Assembly: GCF_000611645.1 (NCBI RefSeq)
Contig: NW_014013049.1
Span: 1 to 17,596, forward strand
DNA length: 17,596 nucleotides
From: Monoraphidium neglectum
Lineage: Eukaryota; Chlorophyta; Chlorophyceae; Sphaeropleales; Selenastraceae
Direction: 5' to 3'
A model generated the notes under the pieces. That model was not told the DNA's origin. It did not search any database and was given only the letters and a program-made list of their open reading frames with translations. Positions 9,426-17,542 of the stretch are shown here, piece after piece (the stretch's first letter is position 1; every line of letters begins with the position of its first letter). The position numbers were made by a program, and so were the translations under genes.

Positions 9426-10415
9426 GTGCCAGTTGCGACGCAGGGCACCAGGCCGGTGCTTTACTCGGGAAGGGCAGAGGCACCGCCAGCATATGCTGCG
9501 CCCCCGGTCGTTGCCGCGCCCACACCGTCTGCCTCACCTGCTGCGCTAGCAACCGCCACAGAGGCGCTGTGGGCGGGTTACAAGTGAGCGCACTCGGCGC
9601 ACGAGTACGGGGCCGAGGCAACATGCACATCAAATCAGGGTTGCTCATCGCCCGTTCCACCATGCTGCTTCTTGATGCCCTGCTGTTGTGCAGCTCCTGC
9701 CGGCATCATGCCACACCTACCTCATGACTGGTACAAGCGATTCGCGATCTGCTGTGGCAGCGCCCCCCTGCCTGTCAACAACGCTCGCACTTGTCCTGCC
9801 TGGTTGGGTTCAATCGGCCCCCCCTCCAAACACCCGTTGCCCACAGGGTTTCCGAGGTCACGGGCAACGTTGTGTTTGCCGGCACCGATGCCGCAGTGAC
9901 GTACGTTTTGGAGGGCGATAAGGGTTCATACGGTGGGTGATATTGACGGCGCTGCCTTCACGCACGAGCGTGCTGTCTTGCTGACGCCAGCTGGTGCAGC
10001 AACGAGGTTGCAGACCAGGGTGGCCGAACAGAGTTGGGCGTGCAGAAGCGGGAATTTGAGGGGTCGCTGCGGAGGCGGGGCCTGGCACTGCCTCTGCCTC
10101 CGTGCGGGCTTCCTCCACGCCCCCCACGACACCCCACCCGCCCGCTCTGCTGCAAGCGCAGGTCCCGTGTTGGCCCCCGCACCTCGCGTTGTCGGACAGA
10201 CTGTTGCCTTCAACTTCAAGAAAGCCCCGGACCTCGGGAACATCAAACGCATCCGCATAACCTCAGACGGCACAGGCTTTGCACCCGGGTGGTTTTTGGA
10301 CACTGTGGTGGTTGAGGCGCCCTCAACCGGCAAGAAGTGGACCTTTGTGTTCCGCAGGTGGCTCGAAGACGACCACCTGTCAGCGACGGAGACCCCTGCG
10401 CAGCAACGGAGATGA
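2754..10415 (+). CDS. Gene A: papain-family (C1A) cysteine peptidase with LysM and PLAT/LH2 domains, 18 exons
   Basis: Exons: 2754-2877, 3159-3264, 3460-3601, 3777-3846, 4098-4108, 4279-4371, 4914-4950, 5292-5494, 5712-5744, 5987-6037, 6410-6458, 6985-7076, 7510-7554, 8138-8221, 8671-8725, 8998-9583, 9847-9932, 10162-10415 (stop TGA). All introns are GT-AG, all phases join, and the total is 2121 nt or 706 residues. Residues 22-36 are a hydrophobic signal or anchor ([10 protein letters not shown]) after a basic N-terminus. Residues 42-130 are propeptide-like, without a visible ERFNIN motif. The C1A domain spans about 131-352: Gln146 in KDQGDCHT, catalytic Cys152 in [10 protein letters not shown], the LSERQLFYC segment at 178-186, His306 in EEPHAILIVGY and Asn324 in CRNSWG. 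The LysM-like module spans 375-431, the Pro/Gln linker about 432-590, and PLAT about 592-696. Known for C1A: thiol endopeptidases, usually secreted or vacuolar. Inferred: the added modules tether the enzyme to wall glycans and membrane or matrix. Gene B is its tandem paralogue. The peptidase call is firm; individual splice sites are predictions supported by the second copy up to exon 14. Confidence 0.88.
3265..3340 (+). other. Intron 2 block shared with gene B
   Basis: Just inside the donor, intron 2 of gene A (GGTCACCGAGC, then a G/C-rich stretch, then TTTGTGCTGCATG) resembles the same place in gene B (12717-12795). This is far more similarity than in other introns of the pair. It could be residual identity from duplication, an intronic regulatory element or an alternatively used exon extension. 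Confidence 0.4.
3633..3716 (+). repeat. (TGTGCA)n hexamer tract in gene A intron 3
   Basis: About eight and a half perfect copies of TGTGCA lie at 3633-3684, followed by degenerate units with TGTGAA and CGCATGCATG to about 3716. The unit alternates purine and pyrimidine throughout, so the tract has Z-DNA-forming character. It lies wholly in the intron between exons 3 and 4. Frames through it give meaningless Met-Cys or His-rich repeats. Confidence 0.9.
4098..4108 (+). CDS. Gene A exon 5: 11-nt microexon before the catalytic Cys
   Basis: Exon 4 ends ...AAG GAC CAG GGA G (3846) in phase 1. The microexon ACTGCCACACG, flanked by CAG and GTGAGT, completes GAC TGC CAC ACG (Asp-Cys-His-Thr). The next exon opens at 4279 with TGC, the catalytic Cys. 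The joined peptide KDQGDCHT-CVAF keeps the exact papain spacing of six residues from the oxyanion-hole Gln to the nucleophile (Gln19 and Cys25 in papain), and Cys149 matches papain Cys22. The same 11 bases, with both splice sites, recur in gene B at 13749-13759. Without this exon the frame is lost. Confidence 0.85.
5141..5218 (+). repeat. CA-rich tract in gene A intron 7
   Basis: Interrupted CA/CACG repeats with a run of ten C in the middle, about 75 bases upstream of the acceptor of exon 8. The matching intron in gene B (14560-14876) carries only a weak CACACG stretch. Confidence 0.75.
7850..8048 (+). repeat. CA/CACG tract followed by CT run, gene A intron 13
   Basis: About 170 bases of (CA)n with GCGC, TACA and AAAC interruptions pass into a (CT)n run at about 8025-8046. 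The tract occupies the 3' half of the intron, ending about 90 bases before exon 14 (acceptor at 8137). It produces overlapping His/Thr-rich and Cys/Val-rich false frames on both strands. Confidence 0.9.
8522..8648 (+). repeat. (CA)n tract in gene A intron 14
   Basis: Mixed CA/CGCA/TGCG units are followed by about 29 uninterrupted AC units (8590-8648). The tract ends 22 bases before the acceptor of exon 15 (8670), so it lies where a polypyrimidine tract is expected. A run of ten or more C sits at about 8508-8519 just before it. Confidence 0.9.
8671..9093 (+). other. LysM-like module of gene A (exon 15 and start of exon 16)
   Basis: After the peptidase, residues 375-431 read [20 protein letters not shown], then [12 protein letters not shown], a spacer, and [12 protein letters not shown]. 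This follows the LysM pattern: C-x-F-x-V/K-x-G-D-x-x-x-x-I-A-x-x-Y-G-V-x-x-x-x-L-x-x-x-N, then L-x-x-G-Q-x-L-x-V-C. The module begins at the end of exon 14 (8138-8221), passes through exon 15 (8671-8725) and ends in exon 16. The usual GD is replaced by GA. LysM domains bind N-acetylglucosamine-containing glycans, so a wall or matrix anchor is plausible. Its presence in gene B cannot be tested here because the window ends first. Confidence 0.7.
9148..9426 (+). repeat. Pro/Gln-rich linker with pure CAG run (gene A exon 16)
   Basis: In-frame CCG, CCA, CAG and CAA codons encode alternating poly-Pro and poly-Gln blocks. A pure run of 13 CAG plus one CAA (9384-9425) gives 14 consecutive Gln at residues 528-541. 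The segment joins the LysM-like module to the PLAT domain. Pro-rich linkers are typical of algal extracellular proteins, whereas a long Gln run is less so. The CAG run is a candidate for length polymorphism. Confidence 0.9.
9847..10415 (+). other. PLAT/LH2 domain of gene A (exons 17 and 18)
   Basis: Exon 16 ends TAC AA (9583) and exon 17 begins G GTT, giving [19 protein letters not shown] then [12 protein letters not shown]. This is the first half of a PLAT domain (Y-x-V-x-V-x-T-G-x-x-x-x-A-G-T-D-A). Exon 18 (10162-10415) gives [20 protein letters not shown], then [20 protein letters not shown] and [15 protein letters not shown]. These match the second half (A-P-D-L-G, G-x-G-P-x-W-F-L-D, F-x-x-x-R-W-L). 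PLAT domains are small beta-sandwiches that bind lipids or proteins. The frame closes at TGA 10413-10415, about ten residues after the domain. Confidence 0.85.
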
Positions 10416-10669
10416 CGAGTGTTTGTTGCTGTTGCACAAGTGCTCGCCCGAGCCGCTGTGCCCTCAGACGTGCCCGTTGTCACTGCCACTGGAGGGTGCC
10501 TGCTTTTTCCTGTGTCGTTTGGTCCAGAACTCTGGGGGTCTCGGCGAGCCCATGTGCAGATCGAGTGGGTTCCTGCAGCTGTTGGATGCTGTCGTTGCTC
10601 ATGCCCCTCGTAGGTCGCAAGCCTCAGCCCCTTGCACAACTTGATACAGACATCCCCACATTCGCGCCG

Positions 10670-10728
10670 CTAGCAGCAACTAGCAGGCAGCAACTAGCGC
10701 AGGCAGCAACTGGCAACGAGGCAGCCGC
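10670..10728 (+). repeat. Short imperfect tandem repeat of GGCAGCAACTAGC type
   Basis: Three to four units of about 15-18 bases share CAGCAACTAGC or CAGCAACTGGC. They lie about 255 bases after the stop of gene A, probably in its 3' UTR. Confidence 0.6.
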
Positions 10729-11376
10729 CAGCCGTTAATCCCTGGGACGCGTTTGCACTGCCCCCTAGTCATTTGCGCTTGACTTCGTGTCAGCATGCAC
10801 ACCTTCTGATTTGCACAGGCCCTGTCCTCCCGCCCCCACCGCCGCACTGCTTGATGCCATGCCCATTGCTTTTGTGCGGGTTCAGGCGAGCCGCTCGCTG
10901 CCGAGGCCGCGGGCTTCCGCACTCCACACTGGTGCGCCACGCACCCAAAACTTTTGCGATCAATGAAAATGCACTGTGCGCATATGTGTCCTTTGAAAAT
11001 GCTTCGCGCCAGCCACGCTGTGTGCGTGTGGCTTTATAAAGCCTGAGCTTGGCTCAAACAGCAACTGTTCAGCCGCATGCCGCTCGCAGTGTTATACATG
11101 CCCAGACGGCCCGCCTGCTCATCTGTGTTTCAGCATTCAGCCTTCAGCTCGTCTGTTTTTCCAGTATTTGTGTGTGCTTGTTGCATGTACTCATCTCCGT
11201 TGGTCTACAGCGCCGGAAAGATTGTCGCTGGGCAGTTCCCGCGCGGCGCCTGGTGCTTGTACTTGCCCTTGTGTGTTAGCGGCCTTTCTGAAGCTTTCTC
11301 CTGTTGATGCTATTGCGTGAGCGCGATCTTTTTGTCCCTCCTGCCTGCCGTATATGTGGGCGCTGCAAGCGTGACG

Positions 11377-11381
11377 TGTAA
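11377..11381 (+). terminator. Candidate TGTAA poly(A) signal of gene A
   Basis: This is the first TGTAA downstream of the gene A stop, implying a 3' UTR of about 970 nt. A second TGTAA occurs near 11523. The motif is short and also occurs inside introns (for example near 4859 and 6898), so it supports only a tentative call. Confidence 0.3.
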
Positions 11382-12196
11382 TGCGTGCCCTCGGGAGGAA
11401 TAATAAGGGCATCTGGGTGATGATGAGCAGGTGGGGGTCGGCACCAGAATGCAGGCTGCCTGCAATGCACTGCGGTGTGCCGATGCAGGAAGGAGTTCGC
11501 CTGTGCATCCTTTAAGCTCAATGTAACCCTCGCTGATGGGTTGAGCAGGACTGAAAGGGCCTGGCCTGGTGCAAGGCTGTGAGGTCGGGGGTGCTCCAGC
11601 CAAGCGGAGGGCGTGGTGCAGGGTGCGTGGGCGAAGTGCAGCAGGACTGCGTGTCCGCTCTCACCCTTGAGCTCGACCACCAAGTGCGCACTCGGCGCTG
11701 CGGTCTGCACAGGCCACGACAGCCCTGCTCAGCAACTGGGGTGCTGCAATCCTCACGCCCGGTGTTGTTGCACGGGCAGGCGACATACAGCATGGACCGC
11801 GCGGCTCGCAGGTGAGGTGGACTGGCATGCAGACACCTTGAATCACGTTCAACAGATGCTTTTGCTCTGCCTCACCCCGTTGCTGCTGTGGCGAACTGCT
11901 GTTTTCGCCCCAGGGTTGAGTCAAGCTGCCCTGCAGTTGCCGTGTAGCCACGCCCGTAAATTAGCGTGTCAACCCCCTTTGCACCTAGGCTTCCTTATGA
12001 TAAAATCTCATCCAGCTTGTGTTATGGTTTCGACCAGGCTTGCAGCGCACCGCGGCCAACTTTGCCATCCTCACACTTCATTCCAGCCAGGTTACGCGAA
12101 GTCAGCAGCAGATAGGGACATGATAAGCTAGTCTGGTGGGTCTTATAGCATACGGATTTGTAGGTTCTCGATCTCACCCGTGAACACCCGGCCACG

Positions 12197-15100
12197 ATGA
12201 TGGTGCTTGGCCCGCGTGCTGAGAGGCCGCGACAACGCGCGAGTCGTCATGGAAACTCGAATCTGCGGCTTTTGTGGACGCTGGTGGTGCTTCTAGCAGC
12301 AGCGCTTGCGCCCAGCGCTCTCGGTGAGCGTCCCGCCCCTCCCGGACACACGCTGCTGTGCGCTTGGCTGCACTGGGCGCAGCCGCCGCACACTGCTCGG
12401 ACTGTGTGAGCGGACGGCCGCAAAGTAGCAGGCAGCCCGGACAGCTGCTTGAAGGGCAGCTTTTGGAAAGCAGGGCGCAGTGCAGGTGCCCAGTGAGCTC
12501 AGCAGCGCTGGAGGGGCACTGAAGCACCCCGCACGCCCCTTCCCGGCGTCAAATGAAGGCGCGTGCGTGCTCACGAATGCACTCGCACCCACACGCCTGC
12601 ATGCGAGCAGGGCAGGGCCTGGAGCTGCCCCTGGCATCCACCAAGGTCCTGCTGGGCGCCAGCAGGGCGCAGAATGAGCTGGCCTCCACATTCGCCCTCG
12701 CGAAAAAGTTCATCAGGTGGGGTCACCGAGCGGCGGGCGGGATCCGCACGCGACCCCGTGTTTGTGCTGCATGGTGCTGCCGCCCACCTCCAGGTGCTCG
12801 CTCATTGCTGTGGTCTATCTGTATGTACGTGTGAGGGCCCGCTGGCCCTGCAACTGCTTCAGCCCGCCAAAGCTTGCGCATGCGCGGCCACTCTGTACCC
12901 CTGTTTGACGCAGTGACTACGCCAACAGCTACAAGGGCGCCGCGAAGGGCGTGTGCTCACAGGGCGGCAGCGGTCAACGACCGCTATGTGCGGCGTCGGG
13001 CACCAACTCTGCTGAGGATCAGAGGGCGACCATGATGGTGGCTACGGCGCCTCAGGTGGGGCCAATAGCGCGTGTACTGGTGTGTGTGCGTGGACGTGTG
13101 CGTGTGTGCGTGTGAGTGTGCGTGTGAGTGTTCGAGTGTGAGTGCGAGTGCGTATGCAAGTGCGTGTGCGCGCGTGTGCGGGTGTGCGCGCGTGCGTGCG
13201 TGTGTGCACGTGCGTGCGTGTGCGCGTGTGAGTGAGTGAGTGAGTGCGTGCGTGCGTGCGTGCGTGTGAGTGAGTGCGCGCGCGCGCGTGTGTGTGTGTG
13301 TGAGATTGTGTGTGAGTGCGTGGACACGCAAGCGCGCGTTCGCGATCGTGATGGCCTCGACCTCTCCAAGGCCCAACCCCCAAATCGGTTGCCCCCCCAG
13401 GCCTACAGCTCCGCCTTTCCAGGAGACACGGGCGGGCCCAGCTACGTAGGGCCCGCCAAGGACCAGGGAGGTGCGGAGGGGCAGGCGAGTGCAGGTTCAC
13501 GGGGGGCTGCTAAAGTGCCATGTGAGGTCGTGGCGTGGAGGGTCTGGGGCACCACGGCGGCTGTGGAAGCTGCTTTTCCCGATAACGAGTTGCAGGCAAA
13601 AAGGGCACACACACTGGATCTGCCGTTGATCTGTTCCAGCACCCTTGCCCCCTTGCTGCCCGCCCAATGAGCCTCCTACCCCTCTCTGCCCCGTCCCCTG
13701 CCTGTCCCACCCTTAATGATGAATTGCGGCGGCTTCACCCCTCACCAGACTGCCACACGGTGAGAGGCGCTCTTTGCCGTGCACAAGAGCGCCCCGCCCA
13801 GTGCGCAACCGCGCCCTGGCGGTGCTGGCGAGGAGCACCGTGCGCGGTGCCGGTCCCGCCTCAAGGCTCCAGCGCCCTGGTCGCCTGCCGTTGCCCCCGC
13901 AATGCCCAACCAGCATTCGTCGCGGGAGATTTATGAGTGTGCCTGCCTCCCACCTCGTTCCTCTCAGTGCGTGGCGTTTGTGGTGGCGGGTGCAGCACAG
14001 GCGGCGCTGGCTTCCGTCCTGCAGAAGCCGGGGTCAAACTTTGACCTGTCAGAGCGCCAGGTGAGATTGAGAGAGCAGGCAAGAGGGCGCTTGGCATGTT
14101 GACTCGATGAGGCATCCTTTAAACTGTCATAACAGAACAGCATCGTCGCTGTTGACGAATACGTGTCTCGCGCAGCTGCCTGCACCAAAAGCACGCAAAC
14201 CGAGGCGGCTGCAGCCAAACTGCCTTGCTGTTGTGTAATGGGCCTGCAACAGGCCTGTTGCAGGCCCAGCTAGGCTGTGACAACCACCTTTGGCCACTGG
14301 GAGGCCAGGGCCAAGGGCAAGGCAACCAATTGGTCCTGAACCACTGGCGATCCGATGCCCTCCCCTGCACCATCGGGCGCCCCTGAGCCTGCTGCAACCC
14401 TATGCAAGTCACCCTGCCCCCAACCCCGCCTGCCACCGCTGTCCCCGCTTCGCTCTGTCCCCGCTTCGCTCTGTCCCCGCTTCGCTCTGTCCCCGCTTCG
14501 CTCTGTGCCCTCTGCCTCGCAGCTCTTCTATTGCCCCCGCGACCCCAAGGCGCCCCGCCGTGAGCGCCTCTCCCCCTTTGTTCGCACTCGGAACCCCTCT
14601 TGAGCCCAATGCCTGGCGGCCGCTGCTTACCCGCTTGCTGCAGCCAACCTCACCCCTCCGAGGCGTCCGAGTTCCCTAGACACACATCTGACATCCGCTT
14701 GCAAATGATTAGGACAAACTTGAGCCCCAAGCAAATGTTCAAGATTACTAAGTTTGCATTCTGATTTGTGCACAGGTGCTTTTGCACATCGCACACGCAC
14801 GTGCAAGCATGCGTCCGCTTCATATCACCTCACTCATGCACTCGCGGATGCACGCATGCGCCTCGGCCCCCCACAGTGTGCTACGATCCCTGGAGCCTGC
14901 GCGACGCCCTCACCAAATTCGTGGGCAACCCCCAGCTGGTGACAAATGAGTGTCTGCCCTACGGCGACACGGTTGACGACAGCGACACCTGCACCTTCAA
15001 ATGCAAGACGTCGTACCCAGAGCTTGCCGCGGGGCGGTGGGAGTTCACCCAAATGAAGGGCTTTGCAGACGTGCAGGTTTGGGGGCAAAGATGAACAGGG

Positions 15101-17218
15101 GTGGTGGGAGTGGGCCAGGTGACGCGCGGTCAGTGGGTCAGTGGGGGGGGAACCCCAAAAGTGGGTGGGTCGCAGGGCGCGACACATCGTGTCATCTTGC
15201 TGGTGACAGCAGGCGCCCAATCCAGGCGGCGCGGCACCGCAGTTGAAAGCACTGCGCCGCTCTGAGCGTTGAGCTCCACGCCGGCGTGCTGTACAGCTCC
15301 CCCAACCCCCTTCGCTCTGCCCGCGCTGCCCTTCTTTTGCAGCGCCACATCCGGAGGTATGGCGCGGTCATGTCGGTGAGCTGGAGGCCTGGCCTCAAGG
15401 CTGGACCAACACATGGGTGCTCATTTTCTTTTCTTCATCTGTCAATCTCGACCTTCGTGAGGGACAACCCTCAGGCCCAGGCAGCACGTGCTGGCAGCCG
15501 CCTGGCCGCCGGGGCTGCAGCAGCAGCAGGGCAGCTGCCCCACACTCGTTCCGCTGGGTGGAGGCCACTGCCCTTTGCCCACACCTCTCCCTTGACCCCC
15601 GCCCCGCTCCCGCGTGATGTGTCCCCCTCCCACAGCCGTTTTTCATTTTCAGCGACATGAAGAAGTTCTTCGCCACTCAACCAAAGGTGAAACGGTGTTC
15701 CAAGTCGTTGCAGACTACAAATCCCCCATCAAGTACCCAGGCCCATGAGTGCACAAGCGTTTGCAGTGCGCCTACTGGTTGGGCAGCTCGTGCGGCGCCC
15801 TTGCGGGGGTGCCCCGTCGCCCACCACGCCCTGTAACGACACAGCGCTGGGCCCCTTCCCCTCCCCTCATCGCCCGCACCCTTCTTCTCCCTGGCACGCG
15901 CAGGGCGTGTACCCCGGCAATGGCCCGGACGCAAAAATGGAGGAGGCTCACGGTGAGGACTCACCGCGCGCATACGCCACAGCGTGGCCATTGCGGCAGG
16001 GGGGCCAGTCAAGCAGAGCGGCATGGCACCACCCTCCACAGCCACCTCTGAACACCGGCGCCGTAGTTCCAGTCTAATGCAATGTACCCCCAACCAGCGG
16101 GTGCTTCCATTGAATCTGTCAACTGCCCATGCTGGAAGCGGGCCCACTCATGCCTCGGGCCCCAGTGCGTTCCCCCAGCACGTCCCTGATTTGTTGATGT
16201 TGATGAGGAGAGCCATACAAACCCAAAACGCTCAACACTTTTCTTACCGCGTTGATTCCTGTGCCCCCCACACGTCACCCCTGCCCCACAACTCAACCTA
16301 CCTTCACTGAATCCCCTTCCCTGTTCCGATGAGCGCCCTCCTCGATCTGGCTCCCCATCACCCCCACCCCACCCCCCCCAGCCATCCTCATCGTGGGTTA
16401 TAACAATGAGGAGGGCTACTGGATCTGCCGCAACTCATGGGGAACCCAGTTTGCAGACAACGGGTTCTTCAAGGTGTGCAGTGGGGGGAGTGGGACAATG
16501 CAAAATCAAATTTTGAGGCATAGGTCAGGATACAGCAGGACAGGATTTGACATACACCCACCTAGACATGCTAGTAGAGGGACTTTTGCGCCTCTTGTAA
16601 CGGGAATGATGATCATGACTGCTCACTTTGCTTCAGCCCCAATTTGCAGCAGGCGCGCTGTTTTGTGCTGGCCGCAGCAGACAGCAGCCGGCCGCTCACT
16701 GCGGTGCCCCGTTCTATCGTGCTTGCGCTTGCGTGCGTCTGCACCCAGCCGTTGTCTCGCATGGTCAACCACCCACCACCACCCGGCCCCAGGTCAAATT
16801 TGGCGTTTGTGGCATTGCCATGCCCGGCGAGACCTACGTGAGTGGGCGGCAACCCTCACCATTCAGTTTTGGGCTTGGCGCGCCCTTCATTGTCTGGGTC
16901 GCGTGGTTATTGACTGACTGTTTTGGCAGCGCCAGTCTCAACCCCTCCTCCCTCCCTAGAACGGTTTCCTACATGAGGGAGGGCCGCCCTACCTCTCTCC
17001 ATGGACTTGCATGTGTGCGCGAACACGCTTGCACACATGCTCACGCACACACGAGCATGCACAAACAGATGCCAGCCCCTTCCAACACATGCGCCGTCAC
17101 ACACACACACACACACACCAACACCCACACGCAGGGCCTGGTGTTCATTCCGTCAGCTGCGCCGCCTGTGCCATCGCTCACGCCAAACCCTGCGCGGCCT
17201 GGCTGCTTCACCTTCAAG
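12197..17218 (+). CDS. Gene B: tandem paralogue of the C1A cysteine peptidase (5' part, 14 exons; continues past the window)
   Basis: Exons: 12197-12323, 12611-12716, 12914-13055, 13401-13470, 13749-13759, 13968-14060, 14523-14559, 14877-15076, 15343-15375, 15636-15686, 15904-15952, 16382-16473, 16793-16837, 17135-17218. They sum to 1140 nt (380 residues), the same as exons 1-14 of gene A. Lengths are identical except exon 1 (+1 codon) and exon 8 (-1 codon). Residues 25-38 are a hydrophobic signal or anchor (LLWTLVVLLAAALA). Catalytic positions are Gln147 in KDQGDCHT, Cys153 in [11 protein letters not shown], His306 in EEAHAILIVGY and Asn324 in CRNSWG, so the enzyme should be active. By eye the mature domain is about 85% identical to gene A, while the first exon is much more diverged. 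The start ATGATG and its leader match gene A. The frame is open and no break is visible. The next exon (LysM-like in gene A) is not reached; the window ends in a CA tract of intron 14. Confidence 0.88.
12717..12795 (+). other. Intron 2 block shared with gene A
   Basis: Counterpart of 3265-3340: GTGGGGTCACCGAGC after the exon 2 donor, then a stretch ending in TTTGTGCTGCATGGTGCTGCCG. Confidence 0.4.
13078..13325 (+). repeat. TG/GTGCG/GTGA-rich tract in gene B intron 3
   Basis: About 250 bases of imperfect GTGTGCGTG, GAGTGAGTG, CGTGCGTG and GCGCGCGTG repeats, almost entirely alternating purine-pyrimidine except for the GAGT units. It fills the intron between exons 3 and 4, the same intron that holds the TGTGCA hexamer tract in gene A. 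Confidence 0.9.
13749..13759 (+). CDS. Gene B exon 5: 11-nt microexon before the catalytic Cys
   Basis: The same ACTGCCACACG as in gene A, here between CACCAG and GTGAGAGG. Exon 4 ends in phase 1 with G at 13470, so the joined codons are GAC TGC CAC ACG. Exon 6 opens at 13968 with the catalytic TGC. All 11 bases are identical in both copies although the flanking introns have diverged. Confidence 0.85.
14239..14268. repeat. 30-bp perfect palindrome in gene B intron 6
   Basis: TGGGCCTGCAACAGG is followed immediately by its exact reverse complement, with no spacer. It lies in a 460-base intron and is absent from intron 6 of gene A. It could extrude as a cruciform or form an RNA hairpin; I cannot link it to a named mobile element. 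Confidence 0.85.
14441..14504 (+). repeat. 16-bp tandem repeat, four perfect copies, gene B intron 6
   Basis: The unit GTCCCCGCTTCGCTCT is repeated four times without error, ending 18 bases before the acceptor of exon 7 (14522). It is pyrimidine-rich and may serve as the polypyrimidine tract. Gene A has no counterpart. Confidence 0.9.
17098..17133 (+). repeat. (CA)n tract in gene B intron 13
   Basis: About ten CA units followed by CCAACACCCACACGCAG run directly into the acceptor of exon 14 (17134). This is the shorter counterpart of the long CA/CT tract in gene A intron 13. Confidence 0.8.
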
Positions 17219-17482
17219 GTGGGTGGGACGCCACTACCCGGCAACCATCACTCTGAGCGTCGCGCCCCTACCTTCACCATTCGGTGCACGTTGGCGTGTA
17301 GCCCACCGCTGGCGTATGTGGCAGGGCAGGCCAAGCTGCTCGATACCCCACACAGCAGGAGCGCCCCGAGGAAGCCGGCAGGAACTGCAAGTTGCTGGCA
17401 CGCGTGAGGCCTCTGCGACCACGCTCCCACACCTGGATTTCAGGCCCTGAAACAAGTGTTCACCCCTCCCCAGACCCCCTGG

Positions 17483-17487
17483 CCACA

Positions 17488-17542
<55 letters not shown>

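Larger units (their letters stand above)
10416..12196. other. Intergenic region between gene A and gene B
   Basis: I see no supportable exon on either strand. Open frames of 70-170 codons overlap in conflicting frames, with no family motif. The 5' part is probably the 3' UTR of gene A. An 18-nt-scale imperfect repeat built on GGCAGCAACTAGC lies at 10670-10728. The last stretch before 12197 must hold the promoter and 5' UTR of gene B; only the final 24 bases resemble the leader of gene A. Confidence 0.5.

Noticed and set aside
8927..9448. Minus-strand frame with poly-Cys/Gly, and another (9064-9663) with poly-Ala
   Set aside because: They are antisense readings of the CAG/CCG codons in the Pro/Gln linker of gene A.
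9585..9587. TGA as the true stop of gene A, giving a protein without PLAT
   Set aside because: The TGA is part of a strong GTGAGC donor, and splicing to 9847 gives a continuous Y-K-V-x-x-V-T-G PLAT start in phase. I keep it only as a possible isoform.
9672..9921. Small + strand frames over 9672-9921 that overlap exon 17
   Set aside because: They read through intron 16 and cross exon 17 in the wrong frame. The phase-correct reading starting at 9847 gives the PLAT sequence.
11276..11710. 144-codon minus-strand frame starting MQTAAPSAHLVVELKG
   Set aside because: It reads somewhat protein-like at first, but no family is recognisable, other frames of similar length overlap it, and no supporting splice structure or paralogue is seen.
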